A stretch of DNA of 64,000 nt, from assembly GCF_001571225.1 (NCBI RefSeq), contig NZ_BCTJ01000004.1:124001-188000 (forward strand), written 5' to 3'. The notes below the pieces were generated by a model. It was not told the DNA's origin and did not search any database. It worked only from the letters and a program-made list of their open reading frames with translations. Below, piece after piece: positions 1 to 7,814 of this stretch; position 1 is the stretch's first letter; every line of letters starts with the position of its first letter. The position numbers and the translations under genes were made by a program. The stretch is from Hydrogenophaga palleronii NBRC 102513 (lineage in GTDB: Bacteria; Pseudomonadota; Gammaproteobacteria; Burkholderiales; Burkholderiaceae_C).

Positions 1-174
1 CGTCCGGTCCACCAACGGAATCTCCAGCGCTTCCTCAAGGGTGCGCAGCGACTGGCTGACGGCCGACTGTGTCAGGCCGATGGCGTTGGCCGTGGCGCTG
101 AAGCTGCCGGTGTCACCCACCGAGAGCAGTACACGAAGCTGGCGCAGAGAGACGTATTGAGAAACGGTGTACAT
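1..174 (-). CDS. LysR-family transcriptional regulator, N-terminal part only
   Basis: The 58 codons visible begin at an ATG complementary to 172-174 and run off the left edge. They read as a LysR winged helix-turn-helix: a leading 'SLRQLRVLLSV', then 'GSFSATANAIGLTQSAVSQS' (recognition helix) and 'LRTLEEALEIPLVDRT'. The effector-binding domain lies outside the window. The gene is divergent from the ammonia-lyase-like gene at 333, the usual arrangement for a LysR protein that controls its neighbour; that link is inferred. The start fits the normal distance to the HTH in this family. Confidence 0.9.
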   Translation of the reverse strand, partial: MYTVSQYVSLRQLRVLLSVGDTGSFSATANAIGLTQSAVSQSLRTLEEALEIPLVDRT

Positions 175-332
175 GAAGTTCTTCTAATAAGTCGCCAAAC
201 AAAAGTTGATTCGCAGACCGACGCATTGTGTGTCCAATGCGGTCGATTCCCTGCCCGGTGCTGCAGCCCCTGCCTGCTCCCGCTCCGACGCCCCATTCAC
301 CGACGATTGCCGAGCTCCAAGCCGATCCACCC
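175..332. promoter_or_regulatory. Divergent promoter region between lysR and the lyase-like gene
   Basis: About 158 bases separate the two divergent starts. An interrupted dyad ATTG-N6-CAAT lies at 225-238, a possible site for the LysR protein. A half-site AAAAGTTG at 201-208 also occurs in the palindrome at 8754-8778. No clear -35/-10 pair was recognised. A GTG at 228 is in frame with the downstream gene, so part of this region could be coding if that start were used. Confidence 0.4.
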
Positions 333-1781
333 ATGGCGACTCCTACCCAGATCGATATCGATGGCCAGACACTGTGCGCGCGCCAGGTTGTGCAGATCGC
401 CCGGCATGGCGCCAAGGTTGCGCTGACGGCTGCCGCGCAGGCACGCCTGGAAGCGTCTCGCGCCGTGGTCGACCGTATCGTTGCCCGTGGCGAGCTGGTC
501 TACGGTGTCACCAGCAGTGTTGCCACCAAGACCGGCACGCTGCTCGATCCGGCACGCTATGGCGAATTCAATCGCCGTTTGCTGGAGACCCACGACATGG
601 GCATGGGGCCGCTGGCGTCTCGCGAGATGGTGCGCGCCATGCTGGTCGTCATGCTCAACAACATGGCGTCGGGCCGCCTGGGCGTGCGGCCCGTGCTGGC
701 CCACCTGCTGGTTGAGGCGCTCAACACGCAGCGTGAGTTCAAGGTCCATCTCTGGGGCTCGACCGGCGAAAGCGACATGTCGGCCGTGGCCAACATCGCG
801 CTGGACCTGTATGCGAGCACCGAACTGGCTGCAGGGGAAACCATTGCGCTGATCAACTCCAGCCCCGTGTCCATTGGCCTGGCCGCCCTGGCCATGTACG
901 ACCTCGGGAACATCCTGGCGTCGTGGCCGCGGGTCGCCGCACTCAGCATGGAGGGCTACGGCGCCAATCCGTCCATCGTGTCCGATGTCGCCGTGCGCTC
1001 ACGGCCGTTCAAAGGTCTGCGGCAGGCGGCCGAAGCAATCGCCGCGCAGCTGCATGGCAGCCACCTGATGAGCGCCGGCGGCCCTCGGCACCTGCAGGAC
1101 CCGCTGTCCTTCCGGTCGCTGCCGCTCACGCTGGGCAATGCCTTCGACAGCTACGACTTCGCCGCAGGTCGATTTGCGATCGAACTCAACGCGAGCCAGA
1201 ACAACCCGGTGGTGTCCATCGAAGAGCAGCGTCTGGTCTCCGTGGCCAACTTCGACATGCTGGCGCTGTCGATGTCGCTCGACACCTTGCGGCTCGGCAT
1301 CGCGCCGCTCGTCACCAGTTCGACCGAGCGTGTTGCCAAGCTCGTCGACTCTTTCTGGTCCGGGCTTGACTCGGGCCTTCTGGCACAGGATGAGATTGGC
1401 TTGCCCGGTTTCAACGGCCTGGCCCAGGTGCACAAGGGCATCACGGCGGAAGCGCGTCTGCTCGCCGCGCCGGTGGTGACCGAACTGCCCAGCTCCAGCC
1501 ACTCGAACGGCAATCTCGACCGCGTGAGCATGGCCAGCCTGGCCGCACGCCGTGCGGTCGAGCTGGCGCAGCTGTGCAAGCCCATTCTGGCGGTCGAGCT
1601 CGTGGTGGCCGCGCAGGCGGTGGACCTGCGACGGCCGCCCCGCATGGGCGAGGGCGCTCAGCAGCTGCACCGCTTTGTGCGAGACCTCGTGCCCCACGCG
1701 GGCGGCGTGCAGCGCGCGCCGCACCCCGCTCCGGTGCTGGAGGCGCTGGAGACGCTGGACTGGCAACTTGACCGCATCTGA
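333..1781 (+). CDS. HAL/PAL-family aromatic amino acid lyase-like protein with altered MIO triad
   Basis: This 482-residue protein aligns along its length with histidine/phenylalanine ammonia-lyases. 'LVYGVTSSVATKTG' replaces the family's YGVNTGFG loop. 'GSTGESDMSAVA' (from residue 142) replaces GSVGASGDLAPL. 'ALINSSPVSIG' replaces ALLNGTQ, 'QDPLSFRS' matches QDPYSLR, and 'SHSNGNLDRVSMAS' matches the C-terminal active-site segment. In true members Ala-Ser-Gly cyclises to the MIO electrophile; here the triad reads Glu-Ser-Asp (residues 146-148), so ordinary ammonia-lyase chemistry is doubtful. The ATG at 333 is chosen because homology begins soon after; a GTG at 228 would add 35 Pro-rich residues. 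It is followed after 48 bases by a Bug gene. The substrate is unknown. Confidence 0.8.
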   Translation: MATPTQIDIDGQTLCARQVVQIARHGAKVALTAAAQARLEASRAVVDRIVARGELVYGVTSSVATKTGTLLDPARYGEFNRRLLETHDMGMGPLASREMVRAMLVVMLNNMASGRLGVRPVLAHLLVEALNTQREFKVHLWGSTGESDMSAVANIALDLYASTELAAGETIALINSSPVSIGLAALAMYDLGNILASWPRVAALSMEGYGANPSIVSDVAVRSRPFKGLRQAAEAIAAQLHGSHLMSAGGPRHLQDPLSFRSLPLTLGNAFDSYDFAAGRFAIELNASQNNPVVSIEEQRLVSVANFDMLALSMSLDTLRLGIAPLVTSSTERVAKLVDSFWSGLDSGLLAQDEIGLPGFNGLAQVHKGITAEARLLAAPVVTELPSSSHSNGNLDRVSMASLAARRAVELAQLCKPILAVELVVAAQAVDLRRPPRMGEGAQQLHRFVRDLVPHAGGVQRAPHPAPVLEALETLDWQLDRI

Positions 1782-1829
1782 TGCTTCGCGCCTTCCCATT
1801 TCCCCCACCACCACAACAGGAGACAAACG

Positions 1830-2807
1830 ATGATGCAACGACGACATTTCAACACCCGACTCGCAGCGCTGGCCGCCGCCGGCATGGCCAGCCTGCCGGC
1901 CATGGCGCAGGACGGCGCATTGATGCGCATCGTCGTCGGCTTCTCGCCAGGCGGCTCGGTGGATGCCGTGGCGCGGCTGCTGGCCGAACGGCTCAAGGAG
2001 CCGCTGGGCATGAACGTGATCGTGGAAAACAAGCCGGGTGCCACCGGCCGCGTGGCGCTCGGTGAGGTGCAACGCGCTCGCCCCGACGGTCGCACGCTGG
2101 TGCTGGCAGCCGGTGGTGCGATGGTGATTTTTCCCTGGCTCTACCCCACCAACCTGGGATACGACCCGGTGAAGGACTTCACGCCGATCTCGCGCGTGAC
2201 CTCGCTCGGCTTCGTGATCTCGGTGGGTCCGGCGGTGCCGGTGACCGACCTCAAGGGACTGATCGCCTGGGCCAGGGCCAACCCCGGCAAGGCGATGTAC
2301 GCCACGTCGGGCGCGGGCTCGGTGCCGCATTTCTCGGGCCTGCTGCTGGCGCAGACGCTGGGTCTGGAGCTCACCCATGTGGCCTACAAAGGTGGCCCGC
2401 AGGCCGAGCAGGAACTGATCGGCGGCCACGTTCCGATGATGATTGACAGCCCGACCAGCACCACCATCGATCTGCACCGCAGCGGCAAACTGCGCATCCT
2501 GGCGGTGACCGGCAAGACGCGCCTGCCGGCGCTGCCCGACGTGCCGACGCTGCAGGAGGCGGGCGTGAATCTGGCAATCGACAACTTCTTCGGCCTTTAC
2601 GGTCCGGCGGGCATGCCGGCCGATGTGACCAACCGCATCGACCGTGCGGTGGCGCAGGTGCTGGCGTTGCCGGAGGTGCGCGAAAAGATCCAGGCCGCTG
2701 GTTTGATGACGGACCACGGCGGACCACAAGAACTGGCCAGCGTGCAGGCCAGCCAGCTCAAGCGCTGGGAAGCGCCGATCAAGGTCTCTGGCTTCAAGGT
2801 CGAGTAG
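1830..2807 (+). CDS. Tripartite tricarboxylate transporter-type (Bug/TctC) periplasmic binding protein
   Basis: The 325-residue product has an export signal (MMQRRHF, a hydrophobic stretch, then 'PAMAQ'). Bug-family landmarks follow: 'RIVVGFSPGGSVDAVARLLA', 'VIVENKPGATGRVA', 'KDFTPISRV', 'LTHVAYKGGPQAEQELIGGH' and 'LPDVPTLQEAG'. The family binds carboxylates and other small organic acids in the periplasm. No TctA/TctB membrane genes are nearby, as is usual for orphan Bug proteins of Burkholderiales. AGGAG lies about 8 bases before the start. It probably forms a two-gene unit with the lyase-like gene upstream, which would make its ligand related to that enzyme's substrate (inference). Confidence 0.9.
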   Translation: MMQRRHFNTRLAALAAAGMASLPAMAQDGALMRIVVGFSPGGSVDAVARLLAERLKEPLGMNVIVENKPGATGRVALGEVQRARPDGRTLVLAAGGAMVIFPWLYPTNLGYDPVKDFTPISRVTSLGFVISVGPAVPVTDLKGLIAWARANPGKAMYATSGAGSVPHFSGLLLAQTLGLELTHVAYKGGPQAEQELIGGHVPMMIDSPTSTTIDLHRSGKLRILAVTGKTRLPALPDVPTLQEAGVNLAIDNFFGLYGPAGMPADVTNRIDRAVAQVLALPEVREKIQAAGLMTDHGGPQELASVQASQLKRWEAPIKVSGFKVE

Positions 2808-2830
2808 GCCTTCTCGGCCTCGGCCCTGGC

Positions 2831-2863
2831 CTCTACCCCGGCACGCCAGGTGCCGGGGTAGAG
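2831..2863. terminator. Perfect 14-bp stem-loop between convergent genes, probable bidirectional terminator
   Basis: CTCTACCCCGGCAC (2831-2844) pairs perfectly with 2850-2863 around the loop GCCAG. It sits in the 62-base gap between the convergent Bug and bicupin genes. Neither side has a T run, so it is not a textbook intrinsic terminator; the position and stem strength are the argument. Confidence 0.6.
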
Positions 2864-2869
2864 TGGTGC

Positions 2870-3733
2870 TCAGGCCGCGGCCGTGGGTTCCGGCGGCATC
2901 GGGTACTCGTCGCCGTTGCAGACCACACCCTTGCGCGAGAAGTCCCAGCGCGGCGGCGCGAAGATGTCGACCAGCACGCCCGGTGCGTCGATGTTGCGGC
3001 TGGTGTGGATCACCTTGGGCGGCACCACCAGCAATGACGGGCTGCCCATCTGCTCGGCCTGGTCGTCGTGCCACAGCGTCATGTCGGGGCCCCAGGGGTA
3101 GCGCAGGTGGTGCACGTAGGTGCCGTCGAGCGCCAGCGAGCCCTGTTCAAAATCGGCATGGCTGTGGGGGCTGAGTTTGCGCACGTCGCGCGCGACGGTG
3201 CGCTTGAGCAGCGGGTTCACCATCAGCTTGCGGGTGCGGAAGATGCGCATCTGGCTGCCTTCCGTGGTGTGCTCGGCCAGGCGGTAGTGGCGCAGCTTGT
3301 AGCCGCCCACGGGCTCCGGCCAGGCCACCAGCGGTGCGGCATCGGGGTTGGGTGTGGCGTAGGTGGCGCGGTTGTCGGCCAGGGCCAGCAGGTCGGTGAC
3401 GTCGCTGGAAAACACGCGGGCAATGAGGCCGCTGCCGCTGACGCGCAGGCGGCTCGGGCCGGGTGGCACGATGGTCAGGCTGTCCGCCGCGGCCTGCACC
3501 GACTCGGCGCCGGCCTGGACCTCGATGGACAGGCCCGGCGTCTCGGGCACGATGAGCACGTATTCGTCGACGTTGTCGCGTTGCAGGGTGTCACCCGGCG
3601 ACACGCGCGAGACCACGACGACGAAGTTGGTACCCCGCGTGACCCAGCCGGCGCAGCTGTCGCCGGGCACGGTTTGGGGCGCCTCGTTGTGGTGGCGGGC
3701 GTAGGTGGCGAGTTGGGACGGAAGCAATGGCAT
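2870..3733 (-). CDS. Cupin-fold protein (bicupin), function unknown
   Basis: The 287-residue protein lacks a signal peptide and appears to have two cupin halves. The N-terminal half includes 'RGTNFVVVVSRVSPGDTLQ' and 'EYVLIVPETPGLSIEV'. The C-terminal half includes 'LSPHSHADFEQGSLALDGTY', a His-rich cupin motif that could bind a metal, and 'SLLVVPPKVIHTSRNID'. It is the last gene of the minus-strand operon that starts at 8687, 15 bases after the aldolase gene. Cupins in such operons are often isomerases, dioxygenases or sugar/acid-binding proteins; nothing here decides between these. Confidence 0.7.
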   Translation of the reverse strand: MPLLPSQLATYARHHNEAPQTVPGDSCAGWVTRGTNFVVVVSRVSPGDTLQRDNVDEYVLIVPETPGLSIEVQAGAESVQAAADSLTIVPPGPSRLRVSGSGLIARVFSSDVTDLLALADNRATYATPNPDAAPLVAWPEPVGGYKLRHYRLAEHTTEGSQMRIFRTRKLMVNPLLKRTVARDVRKLSPHSHADFEQGSLALDGTYVHHLRYPWGPDMTLWHDDQAEQMGSPSLLVVPPKVIHTSRNIDAPGVLVDIFAPPRWDFSRKGVVCNGDEYPMPPEPTAAA

Positions 3734-3748
3734 GGGGTTCTCGGGCGG

Positions 3749-4468
3749 TCAGTTGGCGTGAGAAATGGACAGGGCACCCTGGCGCAGCAAGGTCTGGTCG
3801 GAGGAGACGATGAACCAGTCGGCACCCTGGGCCGCGAACTCGTCGCGCTCGACGTTGCCGCCGACGAACATGCCCGCGTGCTTGCCGGCCTTCTTCGCGA
3901 TGGAGAGCACATGCCGGGTGGCGGCGAGCACGCGTTCGTCGCGGGGGTTGTCCAGGCCCATCGACAGGGCGAGGTCGGCCCGTCCCACAAACAGTCCGGC
4001 CACGCCCGGCACCGCGGCAATGGCCTCGGCCGCTTGCACGGCGGCGTCGGATTCGATCTGGCAGATCACCTGGGCTTCGTCGCCAACGCGCAGGGCTTCC
4101 TTCATGCCGAAGCTGCCATAACCGGCGAAGCGTGGAGAGCTGGAGTAGCCGCGCACGCCATCGCGGTAGCGCGCCATGGCGACCACGTTGCGCGCGTCCT
4201 CGGCGCTGTCCACGTGGGGCACAAGGATGCCGGTGGCGCCGATGTCCAGCGCCGACAACACCACGGAAGGCGAGACTTCGGCAATGCGGATGAAGGCCTT
4301 GAGGCCCACCGCGCGCGAAGCCAGCACCATCAGGTCCAGGGTGGCGCGGTCGAGGGGCGCGTGTTCGGCGTCGAGGCAGACGAAGTCGAGCCTGGCGGTG
4401 CCCAGCACCTCGATCACATGGGGTGATGGGGTCTTGACGAAGGTGCCGAGTTGGAGGGAGGAAGTCAT
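3749..4468 (-). CDS. HpcH/HpaI-family aldolase (class II, metal-dependent)
   Basis: The 239-residue protein carries the family landmarks 'LDFVCLDAEHAPLD', 'IRIAEVSPSVVLSALDIGAT', 'ILVPHVDSAEDARNVV', 'ICQIESDAAV' (metal-binding Glu) and 'GVAGLFVGRADLALSMG'. Members cleave or form hydroxy-acids with pyruvate or related keto-acids using Mg/Mn. I prefer the ATG complementary to 4466-4468; a GTG at 4493-4495 overlaps the upstream stop codon and would add nine residues. It is the sixth gene of the operon, so it may cleave a hydroxylated intermediate made by the hydro-lyase. A related aldolase lies at 29588. Confidence 0.88.
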   Translation of the reverse strand: MTSSLQLGTFVKTPSPHVIEVLGTARLDFVCLDAEHAPLDRATLDLMVLASRAVGLKAFIRIAEVSPSVVLSALDIGATGILVPHVDSAEDARNVVAMARYRDGVRGYSSSPRFAGYGSFGMKEALRVGDEAQVICQIESDAAVQAAEAIAAVPGVAGLFVGRADLALSMGLDNPRDERVLAATRHVLSIAKKAGKHAGMFVGGNVERDEFAAQGADWFIVSSDQTLLRQGALSISHAN

Positions 4469-4491
4469 GTTCGGTGCGCTTGGCGAGGAGG

Positions 4492-5118
4492 TCACTTCGG
4501 AGGTTTCTGCATCTGGGCGCGGGTGTGCAGCTCACCCAGCTCGGCGTAGAGCGGGCCACCCAGGCGGGAGATCGGGCGCATCTTCACGCTGTCGACGTAA
4601 CGCCCGTCGTACACGGTCGAGGCCAGGTGGAACAGCAGCACTTCGCCGATGTAGAGCGTGTTGAGCCCGCGGCCCAGCGTGATGGCGCGCTCCAGGCGGC
4701 ATTCCATCTGAATCGGCGAGACGGCGACACGCGGGACGGCGATGCGCTCGCTCGGCAGCAACTCGATGCCGAGGGCTTCGGGTTCGCTGGTTTCCGAGGG
4801 GTAGTCGGCGCTGCAGCCGTGCATCAGGTCCATCGCGTCGAGCGTGGCCACGTTCACCACGAACTCGCCGGTCTCGACGATGTTGCGCGCGGTGTCCTTG
4901 AGCTCGCCGTCCTTGGTGCCGATGTTGACCGCCACCATGGGTGGGCTGTGTGCGACGTAGTTGTACGAGCTGAACGGTGCGGCGTTGACCACGCCGTTCT
5001 TGCTGCGGGTGGTGATCCACGCCACGGGGCGCGGCACCACGGCACCGACCAGCAGCCGGTAGGCCGTTGCCGTGTCCATGGTGGTGGCGTCCAGCGTGGT
5101 GAACTCGGGGTGGGCCAT
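4492..5118 (-). CDS. Flavin reductase-like (FMN-binding split barrel) domain protein
   Basis: The 208-residue product matches the DIM6/NTAB flavin reductase-like group: 'RLLVGAVVPRPVAWITTRSK', 'NAAPFSSYNYVAHSPPMVAV', 'DTARNIVETGEFVVNV' and a C-terminal 'ITLGRGLNTLYIGEVLLFHL'. Members bind FMN and either reduce flavin for a partner oxygenase or act alone. No flavin monooxygenase is seen in the operon, so its partner is unknown. It lies 17 bases downstream of the amidohydrolase gene and touches the aldolase gene. Confidence 0.85.
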   Translation of the reverse strand: MAHPEFTTLDATTMDTATAYRLLVGAVVPRPVAWITTRSKNGVVNAAPFSSYNYVAHSPPMVAVNIGTKDGELKDTARNIVETGEFVVNVATLDAMDLMHGCSADYPSETSEPEALGIELLPSERIAVPRVAVSPIQMECRLERAITLGRGLNTLYIGEVLLFHLASTVYDGRYVDSVKMRPISRLGGPLYAELGELHTRAQMQKPPK

Positions 5119-5135
5119 GGTGTGGCTGCCGTGGT

Positions 5136-6080
5136 TCAGGCGCGGCGGCCGCTGCCGCCCTTTTGGAAGATGCGCCGGCCGGTGTCGTGGAACAGGGCGC
5201 GTTTTTCCGCTTCGTTGAGCAGGCTGGTCGAGTCGATGGCGCGCTGCACCATGTCCTTGTAGGTGCCCGACGAGGTGCCGATGTCAGAACCCCACATGAG
5301 GCGATCTGCGCCATAGAGGTCGATCGCGCGGCGCAGGACTTTCTCGGCCGGGATGCCTTCCTCGCGGCAGATGTCGAGGTTGATCGAGGTCCACTTGAAG
5401 GAGATGTTCTTGAAGGGCACGAGGGCCTCGAAGTTGTCGTCCAGGCCGTAGTGCCCGTCTTTCTCCATTTCGGGTTCGAGCAGGTGGTCGATGGCGATGT
5501 TGACGTTGGGATACCGCTTCGTCAGCTCGATCAGGGCGGGCACCGAGGGACCACCACCGCCGACGGACAGCACTTCCAGGTTCATCACCAGGCCGTACTC
5601 GTTGGCCACTTCCCAGGTCTTGAGCGCCATGGGAGAGTTGAGCCAGGGCATGCTGCCGTCGGGCTGACGGCCACCGAACAGGCGCACGCCGGCCAGGCCG
5701 TGGTTCTCGATGTACTGCCGCACCAGTGGGGCGGTGCCCGGGTCTTCGGCGTCGAGGATGACCACGGCCGAGAAGATCTCGGGGTGCGCGTCCGACGAGT
5801 CGAGGATGTAGCTGTTGTCGTAGCGGTAGATCATGCGCTTTTGCACCGCCACCGCGCCGTCCACGTTTTCATCCTTCATCCACACCAGCATGCGTGCCAC
5901 GTCGGGCACTTCGTTGATCGGGTTGGGACCGTGGTGGCCGCCGGGCGTGCCGATCACACCGGGCAGGCGCGGCGGTGCGTTGGCCGCGCGTTGCATGGGG
6001 TTGCGCGGGTAAGCTGTCTGGTTGTCGGCGACCAGGTGGGCGTGGGCGTCAAACAGGAGGGGGCGGGCGGAATCGCTCAT
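5136..6080 (-). CDS. Amidohydrolase family 2 (TIM-barrel metal-dependent hydrolase)
   Basis: The 314-residue protein starts with the metal-binding HxH motif, 'LLFDAHAHLVADN', and ends with 'DRLMWGSDIGTSSG', the conserved C-terminal Asp of the amidohydrolase_2 group; 'NIAIDHLLEPE' holds another likely ligand His. The family includes hydrolases, decarboxylases and hydratases of ring-cleavage products (for example 4-oxalomesaconate hydratase and 2-pyrone-4,6-dicarboxylate lactonase), so the exact reaction is open. The ATG at 6078-6080 is preferred over a TTG at 6128 because the catalytic strand starts eight residues later. A strong hairpin (6099-6118) separates it from the Bug gene upstream. Confidence 0.85.
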   Translation of the reverse strand: MSDSARPLLFDAHAHLVADNQTAYPRNPMQRAANAPPRLPGVIGTPGGHHGPNPINEVPDVARMLVWMKDENVDGAVAVQKRMIYRYDNSYILDSSDAHPEIFSAVVILDAEDPGTAPLVRQYIENHGLAGVRLFGGRQPDGSMPWLNSPMALKTWEVANEYGLVMNLEVLSVGGGGPSVPALIELTKRYPNVNIAIDHLLEPEMEKDGHYGLDDNFEALVPFKNISFKWTSINLDICREEGIPAEKVLRRAIDLYGADRLMWGSDIGTSSGTYKDMVQRAIDSTSLLNEAEKRALFHDTGRRIFQKGGSGRRA

Positions 6081-6098
6081 GGGCTGGATCACAGGAGG

Positions 6099-6118
6099 GT
6101 GGCCCCCGGTGGGGCCAC
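6099..6118 (-). other. Intercistronic hairpin downstream of the Bug gene
   Basis: GTGGCCCC (6099-6106) pairs perfectly with GGGGCCAC (6111-6118) around the tetraloop CGGT. It lies between the Bug stop at 6132 and the amidohydrolase start at 6080. No U run follows on the minus strand. Such hairpins after binding-protein genes often protect the upstream message or cause partial termination, giving more binding protein than enzyme; that role is inferred. Confidence 0.55.
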
Positions 6119-6131
6119 GGTTGAACAAAGA

Positions 6132-7118
6132 TCAGTTGAGGGAGACGTTGGCGGTGGAGATGACCTTCTGCCACTTCTTGGAGTCTTCGTTGATCATCTG
6201 GCGCAGATGATCTGGAGCGCCCACGTTGACCACGGCACCGAAGGTTTGCAGCTTGGCCCGGCCGTAGGTCGAGTTGACGATGTTGTTGATCTCGGTGTTG
6301 AGTGCCTTGACGACTTCGGGCTGCATGCCATCGGGGCCGACGACCGCAAACCACACGGTGGCGACCATGTCGATGCCTTGTTCCTTGGCGGTCGGGATGT
6401 CCGGCAGGCCCGGGAAGCGGGTGGCCGACGTCACCGCCAGGCCGGTCAGCTTGCCCGAGGCCAGGTTGGGGATGAAGGCCGTGATGGGGGCCGAGAGCGC
6501 CTGGATGCTGCCGCCCAGCAGGTCGGTCATGGCCGGGTTGTCGCCGCGGTAGGCCACCGACGACAGCGTGGTCTTGGTCACCATGGACAGCTGCTCCAGC
6601 GCGAGGTGGCCGATGGTGCCGTTGCCGGGTTGGCCCATGGTGTAGGCGTTGGGCTTGGCCTTGGCCTGCTGCATGAAATCCTTCAGGTTCTTGGCAGGCA
6701 CCTTCGGGTTGCTGGCGATCACCAGCGGGATCTCGCACACCAGCGCGATCGGCGTCAGGTCCTTGTCCGAATTGAACGGCATGGACTTGTACAGGAACTT
6801 GTTGTTCACGAGCGGGCCGGAAGTGGACAGTCCGATGGTGTAGCCATCAGGGGCTGCCTTGGCGACGGCGTCGGTGCCGATGTTGCCGCCGGCACCGCCG
6901 CGGTTGTCAACCACAAAGGGCTGGCCAAATTTTTCGGTCAAGCCTTGCGCGATGAAGCGGGCCACCACGTCGGTGCTGCCACCGGCTGGGAAGGGCACGA
7001 CCAGTCGCACGGGCTTGTTGGGCCAGTTGCCCGCCTGTGCCCATGCGGGGGCGCTGGCGGCGAAACCTGCGGCGATGCATGCGGTGGCCAATGCGGTCTG
7101 AAAGGTTCTGCGTTTCAT
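6132..7118 (-). CDS. Tripartite tricarboxylate transporter-type (Bug/TctC) periplasmic binding protein
   Basis: The 328-residue product has a signal peptide ending near 'ASAPAWAQ'. Family motifs are 'WPNKPVRLVVPFPAGGSTDV', 'PFVVDNRGGAGGNIGTDAV', 'AAPDGYTIGLSTSGP', 'TLSSVAYRGDNPAMTDLLGG' and 'RFPGLPDIPTAKEQG'. It would capture the substrate of this operon in the periplasm. It lies between the hydro-lyase subunits (upstream) and the amidohydrolase. No TctA/B genes are linked. It is one of three Bug proteins in the window and the only one embedded inside an enzyme operon on this strand. Confidence 0.92.
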   Translation of the reverse strand: MKRRTFQTALATACIAAGFAASAPAWAQAGNWPNKPVRLVVPFPAGGSTDVVARFIAQGLTEKFGQPFVVDNRGGAGGNIGTDAVAKAAPDGYTIGLSTSGPLVNNKFLYKSMPFNSDKDLTPIALVCEIPLVIASNPKVPAKNLKDFMQQAKAKPNAYTMGQPGNGTIGHLALEQLSMVTKTTLSSVAYRGDNPAMTDLLGGSIQALSAPITAFIPNLASGKLTGLAVTSATRFPGLPDIPTAKEQGIDMVATVWFAVVGPDGMQPEVVKALNTEINNIVNSTYGRAKLQTFGAVVNVGAPDHLRQMINEDSKKWQKVISTANVSLN

Positions 7119-7184
7119 CGTGCGATCTCCAAAATATAAGAGTTAGGTGGGGAAAAGGTGGCCGCCGTCAGCGCGGCCAGAGGT

Positions 7185-7805
7185 TCAGGTGACTTGCCTT
7201 GCGTGCCGCAGCCGATCCAGGATGTCGGTCATGCGCCCCTTTGCGCGGTCACGCAGCTTGTCGTAAATGCTTTCGCCGTGCGCGTCGATGGCCACGGTGC
7301 AGGGGCCGAGGGCCGACACGTCCAGCGTCAGCAGGCGGAACTGCGATATGTATTCGTTCCAGTGCGAACTGCGCACGCCGCGCAAGGCGCGCGAGAGCAG
7401 GGGGGCGCCACCACCGAGGAACGACAGGTAGGCACACCCGCACTCGCGCAGCGCGGCGACGCTGGCGTCGTCCAACCCGCCCTTGCCGCCCACCAGGCGC
7501 AAACCCAGGCCGCGCACGATGTCGGGCATCCAGGCGTTGTAGCGGGTGCTGGTGCTCGGGTTGAGGTAGAGCGGTACGGCGCTGCCGTCCTGTTCACGCA
7601 CGTAGGTGCTGAGGTGGAAGAACGCGCCGCCCTGCAGGTCAATCGGCAGGGCTTCGCCTTGCCGCACAGCTTGCGCCATGCGCTGGTGGGTCGGGATGCC
7701 GATGCTCACGGTGACGGCACCGGTGAGGGTCACCATGTCGCCCACGCGCAGTTCGCGCACGCGGGCCTCGGACAAAGGCAGGGTCAGTTCGTGCAGGCGG
7801 CTCAT
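7185..7805 (-). CDS. Fe-S hydro-lyase (class I fumarase/tartrate dehydratase type), beta subunit
   Basis: The 206-residue protein is the separate C-terminal part of a class I (4Fe-4S) hydro-lyase: 'VGDMVTLTGAVTVSIGIPTH', 'LIDLQGG'-like substrate region ('LPIDLQGGAFFHLS'), 'LRLVGGKGGLDD' and 'WNEYISQFRLLTLDV'. The catalytic 'RDAAHKR' of fumarases reads 'GIPTHQR', keeping the His and final Arg only, so the substrate may not be fumarate. It is translated 9 bases after the alpha subunit. Candidates are tartrate dehydratase, dimethylmalate hydro-lyase or a fumarase; context favours a catabolic dicarboxylate hydro-lyase. Confidence 0.83.
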   Translation of the reverse strand: MSRLHELTLPLSEARVRELRVGDMVTLTGAVTVSIGIPTHQRMAQAVRQGEALPIDLQGGAFFHLSTYVREQDGSAVPLYLNPSTSTRYNAWMPDIVRGLGLRLVGGKGGLDDASVAALRECGCAYLSFLGGGAPLLSRALRGVRSSHWNEYISQFRLLTLDVSALGPCTVAIDAHGESIYDKLRDRAKGRMTDILDRLRHARQVT

Positions 7806-7814
7806 CGGACGGCT

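Noticed and set aside
999..3074. 691-codon open frame on the minus strand
   Set aside because: It lies opposite the lyase-like and Bug genes, is Arg/His/Gln-rich and resembles no protein; antisense openness is common at this GC content.
5163..7139. 658-codon open frame on the plus strand
   Set aside because: Antisense to the amidohydrolase and Bug genes; Val/His/Gln-rich with no domain.
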